A stretch of DNA of 6,631 nt, taken from contig JALOSH010000116.1 in assembly GCA_025458545.1 (NCBI GenBank), positions 1-6,631 on the forward strand, read 5' to 3'. The translations under genes and the position numbers were made by a program. Shown in pieces: positions 1 through 5,679 of this stretch. The notes beneath the pieces were generated by a model. The model made no database searches. It had not been told where the DNA came from and saw only the letters and a program-made list of their open reading frames with translations. The first letter of the stretch is position 1. Each line of letters opens with the position of its first letter. Source of the DNA: Hydrogenophaga sp. GTDB lineage: Bacteria > Pseudomonadota > Gammaproteobacteria > Burkholderiales > Burkholderiaceae.

Positions 1-97
1 CGGCGCCGCTGGACTGGCGGGCGATTTCGCCGGTTTCCATGCGGACCGTGTGCTGGCCCCACTGGAAGGTCTTGGTGACTTTGTTGAACATGGTCAT
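1..97 (-). CDS. pnp: Polyribonucleotide nucleotidyltransferase (PNPase), N-terminal 32 codons only
   Basis: This is the beginning of PNPase, the phosphate-dependent 3'-to-5' exoribonuclease of mRNA decay and the degradosome. Only the first 32 codons are present and the gene continues beyond base 1. The visible peptide starts [18 protein letters not shown] and continues [13 protein letters not shown], which matches the start of the first RNase PH-like domain in betaproteobacterial PNPases. Two in-frame ATGs exist, at 97 and 91. The first is preferred because AGAGGAG lies a few bases upstream (about 104-110). No catalytic residues fall inside the fragment. It follows rpsO on the same strand, the usual bacterial order, which strongly supports the call. 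Regulation probably involves the terminator and leader hairpins between the two genes. Confidence 0.93.
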   Translation of the reverse strand, partial: MTMFNKVTKTFQWGQHTVRMETGEIARQSSGA

Positions 98-145
98 GGG
101 TTTCTCCTCTGTGCTGGCCTGCGTTCAGAGTGCGGGCAGCGTGGC

Positions 146-161
146 GTGCAGATCACTGCAC
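146..161 (-). promoter_or_regulatory. Second (proximal) stem-loop in the pnp leader
   Basis: On the minus strand a perfect 6-bp stem, GTGCAG/CTGCAC, closes a four-base loop about 50 bases upstream of the pnp start codon. The E. coli pnp leader also contains two stem-loops used in RNase III/PNPase autoregulation, and this would be the downstream one. The structure is seen by eye only; the function is inferred from gene context. Confidence 0.4.
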
Positions 162-193
162 AAAACCCGGAAACACAACCCAGAACACGATGC

Positions 194-232
194 CATTCCA
201 GAGGGGTTGACGAATCCAACCGCTTTGGAATG
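194..232 (-). promoter_or_regulatory. Long imperfect hairpin in the pnp leader, candidate RNase III site
   Basis: In the minus-strand RNA the arms 226-232 and 194-200 pair perfectly (CATTCCA/TGGAATG). After one A-C mismatch come two pairs, then one C-C mismatch, then five more pairs (GGTTG/CAACC) around a seven-base loop. This gives 14 pairs in a 16-position stem. A long, nearly continuous duplex between the rpsO terminator and pnp is what RNase III cuts in the E. coli pnp leader. By analogy this could be the processing site that lets PNPase repress its own mRNA. Confidence 0.5.
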
Positions 233-287
233 ACACAGCTTCGCTCTGTTGTTGCTGCTCCGGAAACGAAAACAGGGTCAAACAAGC

Positions 288-325
288 AAAAAACGCCCGA
301 GCCAGCGAACCAACTCAGGCGTTTT
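288..325 (-). terminator. Rho-independent terminator after rpsO
   Basis: On the minus strand the arm AACGCCTGAG (323-314) pairs with CTCGGGCGTT (301-292). This is a ten-base-pair stem with one G-U pair, a twelve-base loop and flanking A/T pairs that can extend it. It is followed directly by six T residues (293-288). It starts about 20 bases after the rpsO stop codon, matching the attenuating rpsO terminator of E. coli, through which some transcripts read into pnp. The plus-strand tail is only four T residues and no plus-strand gene ends here. Confidence 0.88.
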
Positions 326-345
326 GCGTGTCATGCCGGGGCCAA

Positions 346-612
346 TTACTTGCGCAGGCCCAGTTTGGCGATCAGCGCGACGTAGCGGTCGGCGTCTTTG
401 GACTTCAGGTAATCCAGCAGCTTGCGGCGGCGGCTCACCATGCGCAGCAGGCCGCGGCGACCGTGGTGGTCTTTGGCGTGTTGCTTGAAGTGGGGGGTCA
501 GTTCGTTGATGCGTGCGGTCAGAATGGCGACCTGCACTTCGGGGCTGCCGGTGTCGTTGGCAGCGCGGGCATTGTCGGCCACCACAGCGGCTTTGACGGA
601 TTGAGCGATCAT
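346..612 (-). CDS. rpsO: 30S ribosomal protein S15
   Basis: This encodes S15, an early-binding small-subunit protein that contacts the 16S rRNA three-way junction and helps build the platform. The 88-residue product has the normal family length. It carries the S15 signature in order: [17 protein letters not shown] (19-35), the [16 protein letters not shown] segment (41-56) and [10 protein letters not shown] (61-70), with a basic C-terminal end. These include the conserved His41, His45, Asp48 and His50 region that meets rRNA. The ATG at 612 is preceded by an AGGA at usual spacing, and nothing upstream in frame looks like S15. A consensus -10 box lies about 115 bases upstream and a terminator follows. 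Many bacteria let S15 repress its own leader, and a hairpin is present there. Confidence 0.98.
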   Translation of the reverse strand: MIAQSVKAAVVADNARAANDTGSPEVQVAILTARINELTPHFKQHAKDHHGRRGLLRMVSRRRKLLDYLKSKDADRYVALIAKLGLRK

Positions 613-650
613 GGAAATTCCTGGAGGTTACTGGCGTCCCGTCGCAGCCT

Positions 651-680
651 GCCAGCCCCCGGAAAGCCTTCCGGTCTGGC
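651..680 (-). promoter_or_regulatory. Hairpin in the rpsO 5' leader, candidate S15 autoregulatory element
   Basis: The minus-strand leader folds into a two-part stem. GCCAG/CTGGC (680-676 with 655-651) encloses, after an A versus GGG internal loop, the perfect stem CCGGAA/TTCCGG with a four-base loop. That is 11 pairs in 30 bases, about 40 bases upstream of the rpsO start codon. A smaller GCGG-TTG-CCGC hairpin lies further upstream at 714-724. S15 is known to bind structured leaders of its own mRNA in several bacterial groups, with structures that differ between groups. The role here is inferred from position. Confidence 0.45.
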
Positions 681-726
681 CGCCGCAGCGGGCGTGAGAT
701 GCCGTCCGATTGGGCGGCAACCGCAA

Positions 727-732
727 ATTATA
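727..732 (-). promoter_or_regulatory. Consensus -10 box of the rpsO promoter
   Basis: The minus strand reads TATAAT exactly, in otherwise very G+C-rich sequence, 114 bases upstream of the rpsO start and just after the aminotransferase stop codon. No good -35 hexamer is visible at 16-18 bases; the 17-base position reads CACCGA. An activator, an UP-type element or a relaxed -35 requirement would have to be assumed. The predicted leader would be roughly 105-110 bases and would contain the hairpin at 651-680. Confidence 0.6.
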
Positions 733-741
733 GCCCAGGCG

Positions 742-1935
742 TCAGGAAATCGGTGCGCTCAGCCAGGTGCGCAACCGATCCACGCCCCGCACCAGGCGCT
801 GGGTATCGCGGCTGGCGAAGCACCAGCGCAGCCAGCCGGTGGCCTCCGGTCCAAAGGCGCTGCCGGGCGCCAGGCCCAGACCGGCCTCGCGCACCAAGCG
901 CTTGGCGGTGTCCAGGCAGTCGTGGTGGCCCTCCAGCTTGAAAAACGCGTACATGCCGCCGCGGGGCTCGGCCAGCGTGACGCCCGGCACCGTTTTGAGC
1001 AAGGGCACCAGCGTGTCGCGACAGGTTTGCAGGTGGGCCACCAGCGCGGGCGTGACTTCGGCGCCGCGCTGCAGCGCCACCACCGCTGCGCGCTGGGTGA
1101 ACACCGGCGCACACGAGGTGTTGAACTCGATCAGTTTGCCCATGGCATGGGTCAGCGCCGTGGGCAGCACCAGCCAGCCCAGGCGCCAGCCGGTCATCAG
1201 AAAGCTCTTGGAAAAGCTGTGGGCGACGATCAGGCGGTCGTCTGGTTCGGACACGTCCAGGAAGCTCGGCGCAGCGCCATTGGGTGAATCGTGCGCGTAG
1301 TACAGGCGCTCGTACACCTCGTCGGCCAGCACCCAGGTGCCCGTGCGGCGGCAATGCGCGAGGATGGCAGCCTGCTCTTCGCGGGTCAGCGTCCAGCCGG
1401 TGGGGTTGTTGGGCGCGTTGACGATGAGCAGGCGCGTGGCCGGGGTGATGGCGGCCAGCAACGCGATCATGTCCAGCATCCAGGCCCCCGCCCGGGCACC
1501 CTGATGCGCCACCTGCAAGGGCACGGTTTTCACCCGGGCGCCCATGATCTGCGGCTGCGCGACCAGGTTGGGCCAGACGGGCGTGACCACCACCACCTCG
1601 TCGCCCGCATCCACCAGCGCCTGCGAGGCCAGCATCAGGCCGTTGACACCACCCGAGGTGACGGCCAGGCGGTTGAACCAGTGGTCGGTCGTTTGTTGGG
1701 GGTGCAGGCCATGGGTGTAATCGGCGATGGCATGACGCAACTCGGGCAGACCGAGGTTGTGGGCGTAGAAGGTCTCACCGGCCTGCAGGGAGGCGATGGC
1801 CGCCTCGCGGATGAAGGTCGGCGTGACTTCGTCGCTCTCGCCGAACCAGAACTTGAGCACATCGGCGCGACCCAGCCCTTCGTTGGCCACTTCGCGGATG
1901 CGCGACTCTTCCAGACTCTCGACCACAGACCGCAT
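742..1935 (-). CDS. Class I/II PLP-dependent aminotransferase, substrate unknown
   Basis: The 397-residue product has the complete aspartate-aminotransferase-fold (type I) active site. Tyr57 lies in the FYAHNLGLPELR segment. NNPTG at 176-180 includes the PLP-contacting Asn177. Asp205 and Tyr208 occur in LADEVYERLYY. The Schiff-base lysine is Lys243 in SFSKSFLMTGWRLGW, with Arg251 as phosphate ligand. Arg370 in GWLRWCFAS is the expected alpha-carboxylate binder. All catalytic positions look intact, so it should transfer amino groups between an amino acid and an oxo acid in the cytoplasm. Substrate choice cannot be read from the sequence. The ATG at 1935 is chosen because AAGGAAA precedes it at good spacing. 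An in-frame ATG at 1974 would add 13 unconserved-looking residues with no clear ribosome site. It lies between a substrate-binding protein and rpsO. Confidence 0.9.
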   Translation of the reverse strand: MRSVVESLEESRIREVANEGLGRADVLKFWFGESDEVTPTFIREAAIASLQAGETFYAHNLGLPELRHAIADYTHGLHPQQTTDHWFNRLAVTSGGVNGLMLASQALVDAGDEVVVVTPVWPNLVAQPQIMGARVKTVPLQVAHQGARAGAWMLDMIALLAAITPATRLLIVNAPNNPTGWTLTREEQAAILAHCRRTGTWVLADEVYERLYYAHDSPNGAAPSFLDVSEPDDRLIVAHSFSKSFLMTGWRLGWLVLPTALTHAMGKLIEFNTSCAPVFTQRAAVVALQRGAEVTPALVAHLQTCRDTLVPLLKTVPGVTLAEPRGGMYAFFKLEGHHDCLDTAKRLVREAGLGLAPGSAFGPEATGWLRWCFASRDTQRLVRGVDRLRTWLSAPIS

Positions 1936-1982
1936 GCGGCTTTCCTTTTTCAGAAGAGGTGGCGTGCCATGCACGCACCCAG

Positions 1983-2057
1983 AACACCGCGGAACCAGCT
2001 TCGCCAGGCCGCAGGTGTTGTCCCCCCGGGGGGACGCGCGCAGCGCGGCGGGGGGTC
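1983..2057. repeat. Composite palindromic intergenic element (REP-like), possible terminator
   Basis: Two structures sit side by side. The first (1983-2019) is a long imperfect hairpin: AACACC pairs with GGTGTT, GCGG with CCGC, then CC with GG and GC with GC around a TTC loop. The second is the 16-base perfect palindrome GTCCCCCCGGGGGGAC (2020-2035). It is followed by a GCGC-rich spacer and another GGGGGGTC that runs into the TGA stop of the upstream minus-strand gene. I recall similar G/C-tract elements between genes in Comamonadaceae, which suggests a dispersed repeat, but only one copy is present here. It could end transcription or protect the mRNA 3' end. It fills most of the gap between the binding-protein and aminotransferase genes. 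Confidence 0.6.
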
Positions 2058-3327
2058 AGCGAGTCATGTTACAGCTGTGCGGCTGCTCGGCCTGCTGCGG
2101 GCTCAGCTGGCGGATCACGCGAAAGCCGTAACCCGAACCCTCCACGTCGAACTTCACACCGGGCGCTCCCTGTCGGTCCATCACCGCCACCGCGAGGGGC
2201 TGCTGGAACTGGTGGTCGGCGGCGCGCATGCGGGCGGTCTGGCCAGCCAGTTTCACCTCGGCCTTTTCCAGCTGGGCCGCGATGTCCGCCGCCTTCACCG
2301 AGCCCGCGCGCTCGATGGCCTGGGCCAGCGCTTCGATCATCAGTTGCATGCGCATGTGCACATAGTCGTCAGCCGGGTTGGGAAAGCGTTGGCGGAACGA
2401 ACGGTAGAAAGCCTCGGACTCTGCTGTCGGCACGTTGGGGAACCAGTCGGCCACCGCGATCACTTTGCCAATGCCCGCTTCGCCGATGGCGGCGGGAGCG
2501 CCGAGCGCGTTGCCGTAGAAGGTGTAGAAGCTGCCCTCGAAGCCCGCCTCGCGCGCGGCCTTCACCAGCAGCGTCAGGTCGTTGCCCCAGTTGCCGGTGA
2601 GCACCGCTTGCGCGCCGCTGGCCTTGATCTTGGCAGCATAGGGTGCAAAGTCCTTGACGCGCGCCAGGGGGTGCAGCTCGTCACCGACGATCTTCACGTC
2701 GGGCCGCTTCGCCGCGAGCTGGCGGCGGGCTTCGGCCAACACCGCCTGACCGAAGCTGTAGTCCTGCCCGATCAGGTAGATGTTCTTGAGGTCTTTGTCT
2801 TCGCGCAACACGCTCATGAGCGCGGTCATGCGCATGTCGGCGTGGGCGTCGAAACGGAAGTGCCAGTAGCTGCAATTCTGGTTGGTGAGGATCGGGTCCA
2901 CCGCCGAGTAGTTGAGGAACACCACCTGCCGTGCCGGGTCGCGCTGGTTGTGTTTGTTGAGAGCATCGACCAGGCCCGCGGCGGCGGCCGACGAGTTGCC
3001 CTGGGTGACGATGCTGATGTCTCTGTCGATCGCCGACCTCAGCGCGGACAGGGCTTCTTCGGTCTGGCCCTTGCTGTCGAAGCGCACCATCTCCAGCGGG
3101 CGGTTGCCCCCGGGCAACTTGACGCCGCCGCGCGCATTGACGCGCTCGGTGGCCCAGATCAGGTTGCGCCAAACCGCTTCGCCGGTGTTGGCAAACGGGC
3201 CGGAAAGCCCTTCGATCATGCTGATGCGAATGGGTGTCGCGGGCTGTGCATACACGAACAGGGGCAGAGCGGCTGCGGCCGCCAACAGCACCTGGGCGGC
3301 GCGAGACAACAGGGAACGTCGAATCAT
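2056..3327 (-). CDS. ABC transporter substrate-binding protein, type I periplasmic fold (LivK/branched-chain amino acid class)
   Basis: The 423-residue product is a secreted solute-binding protein of the Peripla_BP_6 (Leu/Ile/Val-binding-protein-like) family. An N-terminal signal peptide runs MIRRSLLSRA, a hydrophobic alanine/leucine stretch, then VYA before QPA, suggesting cleavage near residue 27. The RRSLL start resembles a twin-arginine signal, but the fit is loose. The mature part begins IRISMIEGLSGPFANTGE (33-50), the usual first strand and ligand loop. DISIVTQGNSSAAAAGLVDALN (103-124) and LIGQDYSFGQAVL (185-197) are the typical core segments. Cys152 and Cys419 could form a disulphide. 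The ATG at 3327 is used because it places the signal peptide at the N terminus; the upstream ribosome site is weak (GAAGA). No permease or ATPase gene is next to it, so it either feeds a transporter encoded elsewhere or serves a sensing role. The ligand is unknown. Confidence 0.88.
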   Translation of the reverse strand: MIRRSLLSRAAQVLLAAAAALPLFVYAQPATPIRISMIEGLSGPFANTGEAVWRNLIWATERVNARGGVKLPGGNRPLEMVRFDSKGQTEEALSALRSAIDRDISIVTQGNSSAAAAGLVDALNKHNQRDPARQVVFLNYSAVDPILTNQNCSYWHFRFDAHADMRMTALMSVLREDKDLKNIYLIGQDYSFGQAVLAEARRQLAAKRPDVKIVGDELHPLARVKDFAPYAAKIKASGAQAVLTGNWGNDLTLLVKAAREAGFEGSFYTFYGNALGAPAAIGEAGIGKVIAVADWFPNVPTAESEAFYRSFRQRFPNPADDYVHMRMQLMIEALAQAIERAGSVKAADIAAQLEKAEVKLAGQTARMRAADHQFQQPLAVAVMDRQGAPGVKFDVEGSGYGFRVIRQLSPQQAEQPHSCNMTR

Positions 3328-3379
3328 CGGTTCTTCAATCTGATCGCGACCATCGGTCGCCTGGAAACACACGCCCTTT

Positions 3380-4363
3380 TCAGGGGCGCAACACGGTGGC
3401 GGAGTGTACTGCCCTGGGCTTTCGTGGCTTCGGTATCGGCAGCTCTGGACGGGCGAGCACCGTCGGCGCCAGCAACAGCATCAGCGCTGCCAACTTCGCG
3501 CCACATCCGGCACGCACCTGCTCGTAGAACAGGCTGTGGGTCAGCTCGTCGGTGTCGGGGTGCAGTTCCCAGGAGCGCGGCCCGGGATGCAGCACCAGCA
3601 GTTGCGGGTTGCAGCGCCGCACCAGCGCCTGGGTCACGGTGCGAGCCGGGTCGGGTGGCGCTGGCCCGCGGGCGCTGTCGGGCATGCGGTAGGGCATGAC
3701 CTCGATCGCATCGCTGTGTGCCGCGAGGTCTTCCAAGTTGTCGACAAATTCAAAGTGCACGCCGAACGCCAGGAACATCTCGGCCAGGTCCGGCGGCAAG
3801 ACCTCCACATCGGGGGCGTAGGCCAGGCAGCGGCGCAAGCCGAGGCGCACACACAGCTTGAGGAGGCTGCGCACCACCCGCGCACCCACGTCGCCCACCA
3901 GACCCAGTGTCAGGTCGCCCCATTCGGGACGGCGCGAGGCGATGCACCAGGCGTCCGTCAGGGCCTGCACCGGGTGTTCGTGATGGCCGTCGCCGGCATT
4001 GACCAGCGGAACGTCGAGCCAGGCCACATCGTCCAGGGCGCGCAGGTCGACCGGGCTGCGCAGCACCAAGGCGTCGGTCATCTGCGCCAGCACCTGCAGG
4101 CTGTCGGTCATGCTCTCGCCATAGGGCGGCACCGCACGGGTTTCGCCCAGGCCGGAGAAGCCGGTCACAGTGCCGCCGAGCAGGCCCACGGCGCGCTGGA
4201 AGCCGACCCGGGTGCGCGTGCTGGGCTGAAAGAATGCCAGGCAGACCTGTTTGCCTTCCAGCACCCTGGGGAATGCCTCACCGGCTCGGTAGCGCCAGAT
4301 GGTGTCAAAGACCGCCGCGATGTCGGCCGGCGCCAGATCGTCGATGCCCCGCAAATGTTTCAT
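3380..4363 (-). CDS. Aspartate carbamoyltransferase-like protein (ATCase/OTCase family paralogue)
   Basis: The 327-residue protein has the two-domain carbamoyltransferase layout. The carbamoyl-phosphate site is present: FFQPSTRTRVGFQ (44-56, Ser48-Thr49-Arg50-Thr51-Arg52), Arg102, and HPVQ at 130-133 inside NAGDGHHEHPVQALTD, which is an aspartate- rather than ornithine-type signature. VGDVGARVVRS (156-166) supplies the Arg167 equivalent (Arg162), and LHPGPR (258-263) is the HPxPR loop. In the 80s loop the lysine equivalent to E. coli Lys84 appears to be Tyr81 (PPYGES). In the 240s loop Gln231 appears to be Pro228, although the Arg229 equivalent (Arg226) remains. It also ends in a proline- and arginine-rich tail (about 301-327). 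It may be a divergent or altered-specificity enzyme rather than the housekeeping PyrB. The ATG at 4363 has AGGAGG 11 bases upstream; an ATG at 4390 lacks one. Confidence 0.85.
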   Translation of the reverse strand: MKHLRGIDDLAPADIAAVFDTIWRYRAGEAFPRVLEGKQVCLAFFQPSTRTRVGFQRAVGLLGGTVTGFSGLGETRAVPPYGESMTDSLQVLAQMTDALVLRSPVDLRALDDVAWLDVPLVNAGDGHHEHPVQALTDAWCIASRRPEWGDLTLGLVGDVGARVVRSLLKLCVRLGLRRCLAYAPDVEVLPPDLAEMFLAFGVHFEFVDNLEDLAAHSDAIEVMPYRMPDSARGPAPPDPARTVTQALVRRCNPQLLVLHPGPRSWELHPDTDELTHSLFYEQVRAGCGAKLAALMLLLAPTVLARPELPIPKPRKPRAVHSATVLRP

Positions 4364-4390
4364 GGTCGCCACGCCCTCCTGGGCGACCAT
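4362..4390 (-). promoter_or_regulatory. Hairpin containing the ribosome site (loop) and start codon (stem) of the carbamoyltransferase-like gene
   Basis: A perfect 9-bp inverted repeat, ATGGTCGCC and GGCGACCAT, is separated by 11 bases. In the minus-strand RNA the loop reads CAGGAGGGCGU, exposing a full AGGAGG. The 3' arm contains the first two bases of the AUG at 4363. The 5' arm begins with the other in-frame AUG at 4390. Such a fold would hold the start codon in a stem and could limit translation. The pairing is seen directly; regulation is inferred. Confidence 0.5.
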
Positions 4391-4395
4391 TCTGT

Positions 4396-4438
4396 GCAGA
4401 GGCAGCGAGCAGCCGGTTCAAACCCCGGCAGGCTCTGC
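4396..4438 (-). promoter_or_regulatory. Second stem-loop in the leader between tsaD and the carbamoyltransferase-like gene
   Basis: GCAGAG/CTCTGC arms (4438-4433 with 4401-4396) enclose an inner stem, GCCGG/CCGGC (4429-4425 with 4416-4412), with an eight-base loop. Together with the start-codon hairpin it makes most of the 102-base gap after tsaD structured. There is no T-run, so it is not a standard intrinsic terminator. It may be leader structure or a weak 3' end for tsaD. Confidence 0.35.
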
Positions 4439-4465
4439 AAGCGCCGGTCGTTCGGCCAACAGGGC

Positions 4466-5545
4466 TCAGGCGAGTTCGGCCAGCGGCCAGCGCGGCCTGA
4501 CGTCGAAGCGGTAGACGCCGGTTGCCGCGGGGTCGACCAGTCCGGCCTGCACCCGCAGCCCGGCGGCCAGCGCGATCATGGCGCCGTTGTCGGTGCACAG
4601 GTGGAACTCCGGGTAGTGCACCCGCACCTGGCGCTGGGCGCAGGCGGCGTTGAGCTGCTGGCGCAACAGCGCGTTGGCGCCCACACCGCCGGCCACCACC
4701 AGGCGCCTGAGCCCGGTGGCCTCGACCGCAGCCAATGATTTCTTCACCAGCACGTCGACGATGGCGGCCTGCACGCTGGCCGCCACATCGGCAATCTGTT
4801 CGGGGCTCAGCGCTTCGGCCAGTTGCGGCGTGGCCGGACCCTCCGGGCGCGCGTGGGCGAGGCGCTTCACTTGCGTCAGCACCGCCGTCTTGAGCCCGGC
4901 AAACGAAAAATCGAGGTCACCGCTGTGCAGCAGCGGGCGCGGGAACTTGTAGGCGGTGGCACTGCCCTGCTCCGCCCGTTTCGCCAGCGCTGGGCCGCCG
5001 GGGTAACCCAGGCCCAGCAGCTTGGCCGATTTGTCGAAAGCCTCGCCGGCGGCGTCGTCGATGGTTTCGCCCAGCAGTTCGTAACGGCCCACGCCGTCCA
5101 CCCGCATCAGTTGGGTGTGGCCGCCCGAGACCAGCAGCGCCACAAACGGAAACTCGGGCGGATCGGCGCTCAAAAACGGCGACAACAGATGCCCTTCGAG
5201 GTGGTGCACGCCCAGCGCCGGTTTGCCCAGCGCCATGGCCATGGCACAGGCCACGCCCGAACCCACCAGCAGAGCCCCCGCCAAGCCCGGGCCACGGGTG
5301 TAGGCGATGGCGTCGACCGCCGACAGCGGCACGCCCGCCTGGGCCAGCACCGCGTCGGTCAGCGGCAGCACGCGGCGGATGTGGTCGCGGCTGGCCAGCT
5401 CGGGCACCACGCCGCCATAGGCCTGGTGCATCTCGATCTGGCTGTGCAGTGCATGGCCGAGCAGGCGCGGCGTGGCGGCGCCACTGGCGTCGACCAGGGC
5501 CACGCCGGTTTCGTCACAAGAAGACTCAAAGCCCAGGATCAGCAT
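4466..5545 (-). CDS. tsaD: tRNA N6-adenosine threonylcarbamoyltransferase TsaD
   Basis: TsaD (formerly Gcp/YgjD) transfers the threonylcarbamoyl group from threonylcarbamoyl-AMP to A37 of ANN-decoding tRNAs, acting in the cytoplasm with TsaB and TsaE. The 359-residue product has the ASKHA-fold signatures. [12 protein letters not shown] occurs at 6-17. The metal-binding HHLEGHL at 114-120 has ligands His115 and His119. VSGGHTQL (139-146) is the phosphate/nucleotide loop, with [22 protein letters not shown] (163-184), VVAGGVGAN (283-291) and the third metal ligand Asp319 in CTDNGAMIA. Length and all motifs are normal for the family, so it should be functional and essential. The ATG at 5545 gives the standard [13 protein letters not shown] start. 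An in-frame ATG at 5611 would add 22 residues not typical of TsaD. The ribosome site is weak. It is divergent from the ModA-like gene and is not next to rpsU. Confidence 0.97.
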   Translation of the reverse strand: MLILGFESSCDETGVALVDASGAATPRLLGHALHSQIEMHQAYGGVVPELASRDHIRRVLPLTDAVLAQAGVPLSAVDAIAYTRGPGLAGALLVGSGVACAMAMALGKPALGVHHLEGHLLSPFLSADPPEFPFVALLVSGGHTQLMRVDGVGRYELLGETIDDAAGEAFDKSAKLLGLGYPGGPALAKRAEQGSATAYKFPRPLLHSGDLDFSFAGLKTAVLTQVKRLAHARPEGPATPQLAEALSPEQIADVAASVQAAIVDVLVKKSLAAVEATGLRRLVVAGGVGANALLRQQLNAACAQRQVRVHYPEFHLCTDNGAMIALAAGLRVQAGLVDPAATGVYRFDVRPRWPLAELA

Positions 5546-5679
5546 CGGGCGCGAGTGTACGGCCCGGCACGGCCATGCCGGTGGTCGATAACAGAAAGAA
5601 CCCCAGCGCACGGGCAGGCGCCATGTGCTTTGTTAGGCTGTGCACACTTCGTTGAACCCGCTCCAACAGCCGATCCACC
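5546..5679. other. Divergent intergenic region between tsaD and the ModA-like gene
   Basis: This 134-base gap must supply promoters for both directions, but no sigma-70 promoter with two recognisable boxes was found on either strand. It holds a 6-bp hairpin, CCGGCA/TGCCGG, with a six-base loop (5564-5581) near the tsaD start, and an 8-base palindrome, TGTGCACA (5639-5646), 33 bases before the ModA-like start. Neither can be assigned a function. Confidence 0.4.

Noticed and set aside
276..281. TTGACC on the minus strand as a -35 box for a pnp promoter
   Set aside because: The 17-base position downstream reads GCAGCA, not a -10 box, and the hexamer sits just past the rpsO terminator T-tract. 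pnp may have its own promoter, but this is not convincing evidence for it.
3372..3388. CGCCC/GGGCG hairpin at the carbamoyltransferase-like stop codon as a terminator
   Set aside because: The stem is only five base pairs, overlaps the stop codon and is followed by a mixed UGUGUUU tail. It is too weak to call.
1291..3699. Very long plus-strand open frame (about 800 codons) across the aminotransferase and binding-protein genes
   Set aside because: It lies antisense to two well-recognised genes. Its translation is rich in Gly, His, Arg and Gln, as expected from the reverse complement of G+C-rich coding DNA, and it has no recognisable domain.
4412..4429. T-arm-like sequence (GGTTCAAAC inside a G/C stem) suggesting a tRNA
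   Set aside because: The loop needed for pairing is eight bases, not seven. No acceptor, D or anticodon arms can be built around it, and no CCA end follows. It is better read as a leader stem-loop.
3404..4738. Plus-strand open frame opposite the carbamoyltransferase-like gene and the tsaD 3' end
   Set aside because: It is antisense to genes with intact family motifs, has the same shadow composition, and shows no ribosome site or domain.
4956..4971. TGGCACT...TGCT as a second sigma-54 site
   Set aside because: The GG and GC are nine bases apart, not ten, and the site lies inside the tsaD coding region on the antisense strand with no gene to serve.
4466..5545. Functional link between TsaD threonylcarbamoyl transfer and the adjacent carbamoyltransferase paralogue
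   Set aside because: The two enzymes have unrelated folds and substrates, and the shared word carbamoyl plus adjacency is not evidence of a pathway.
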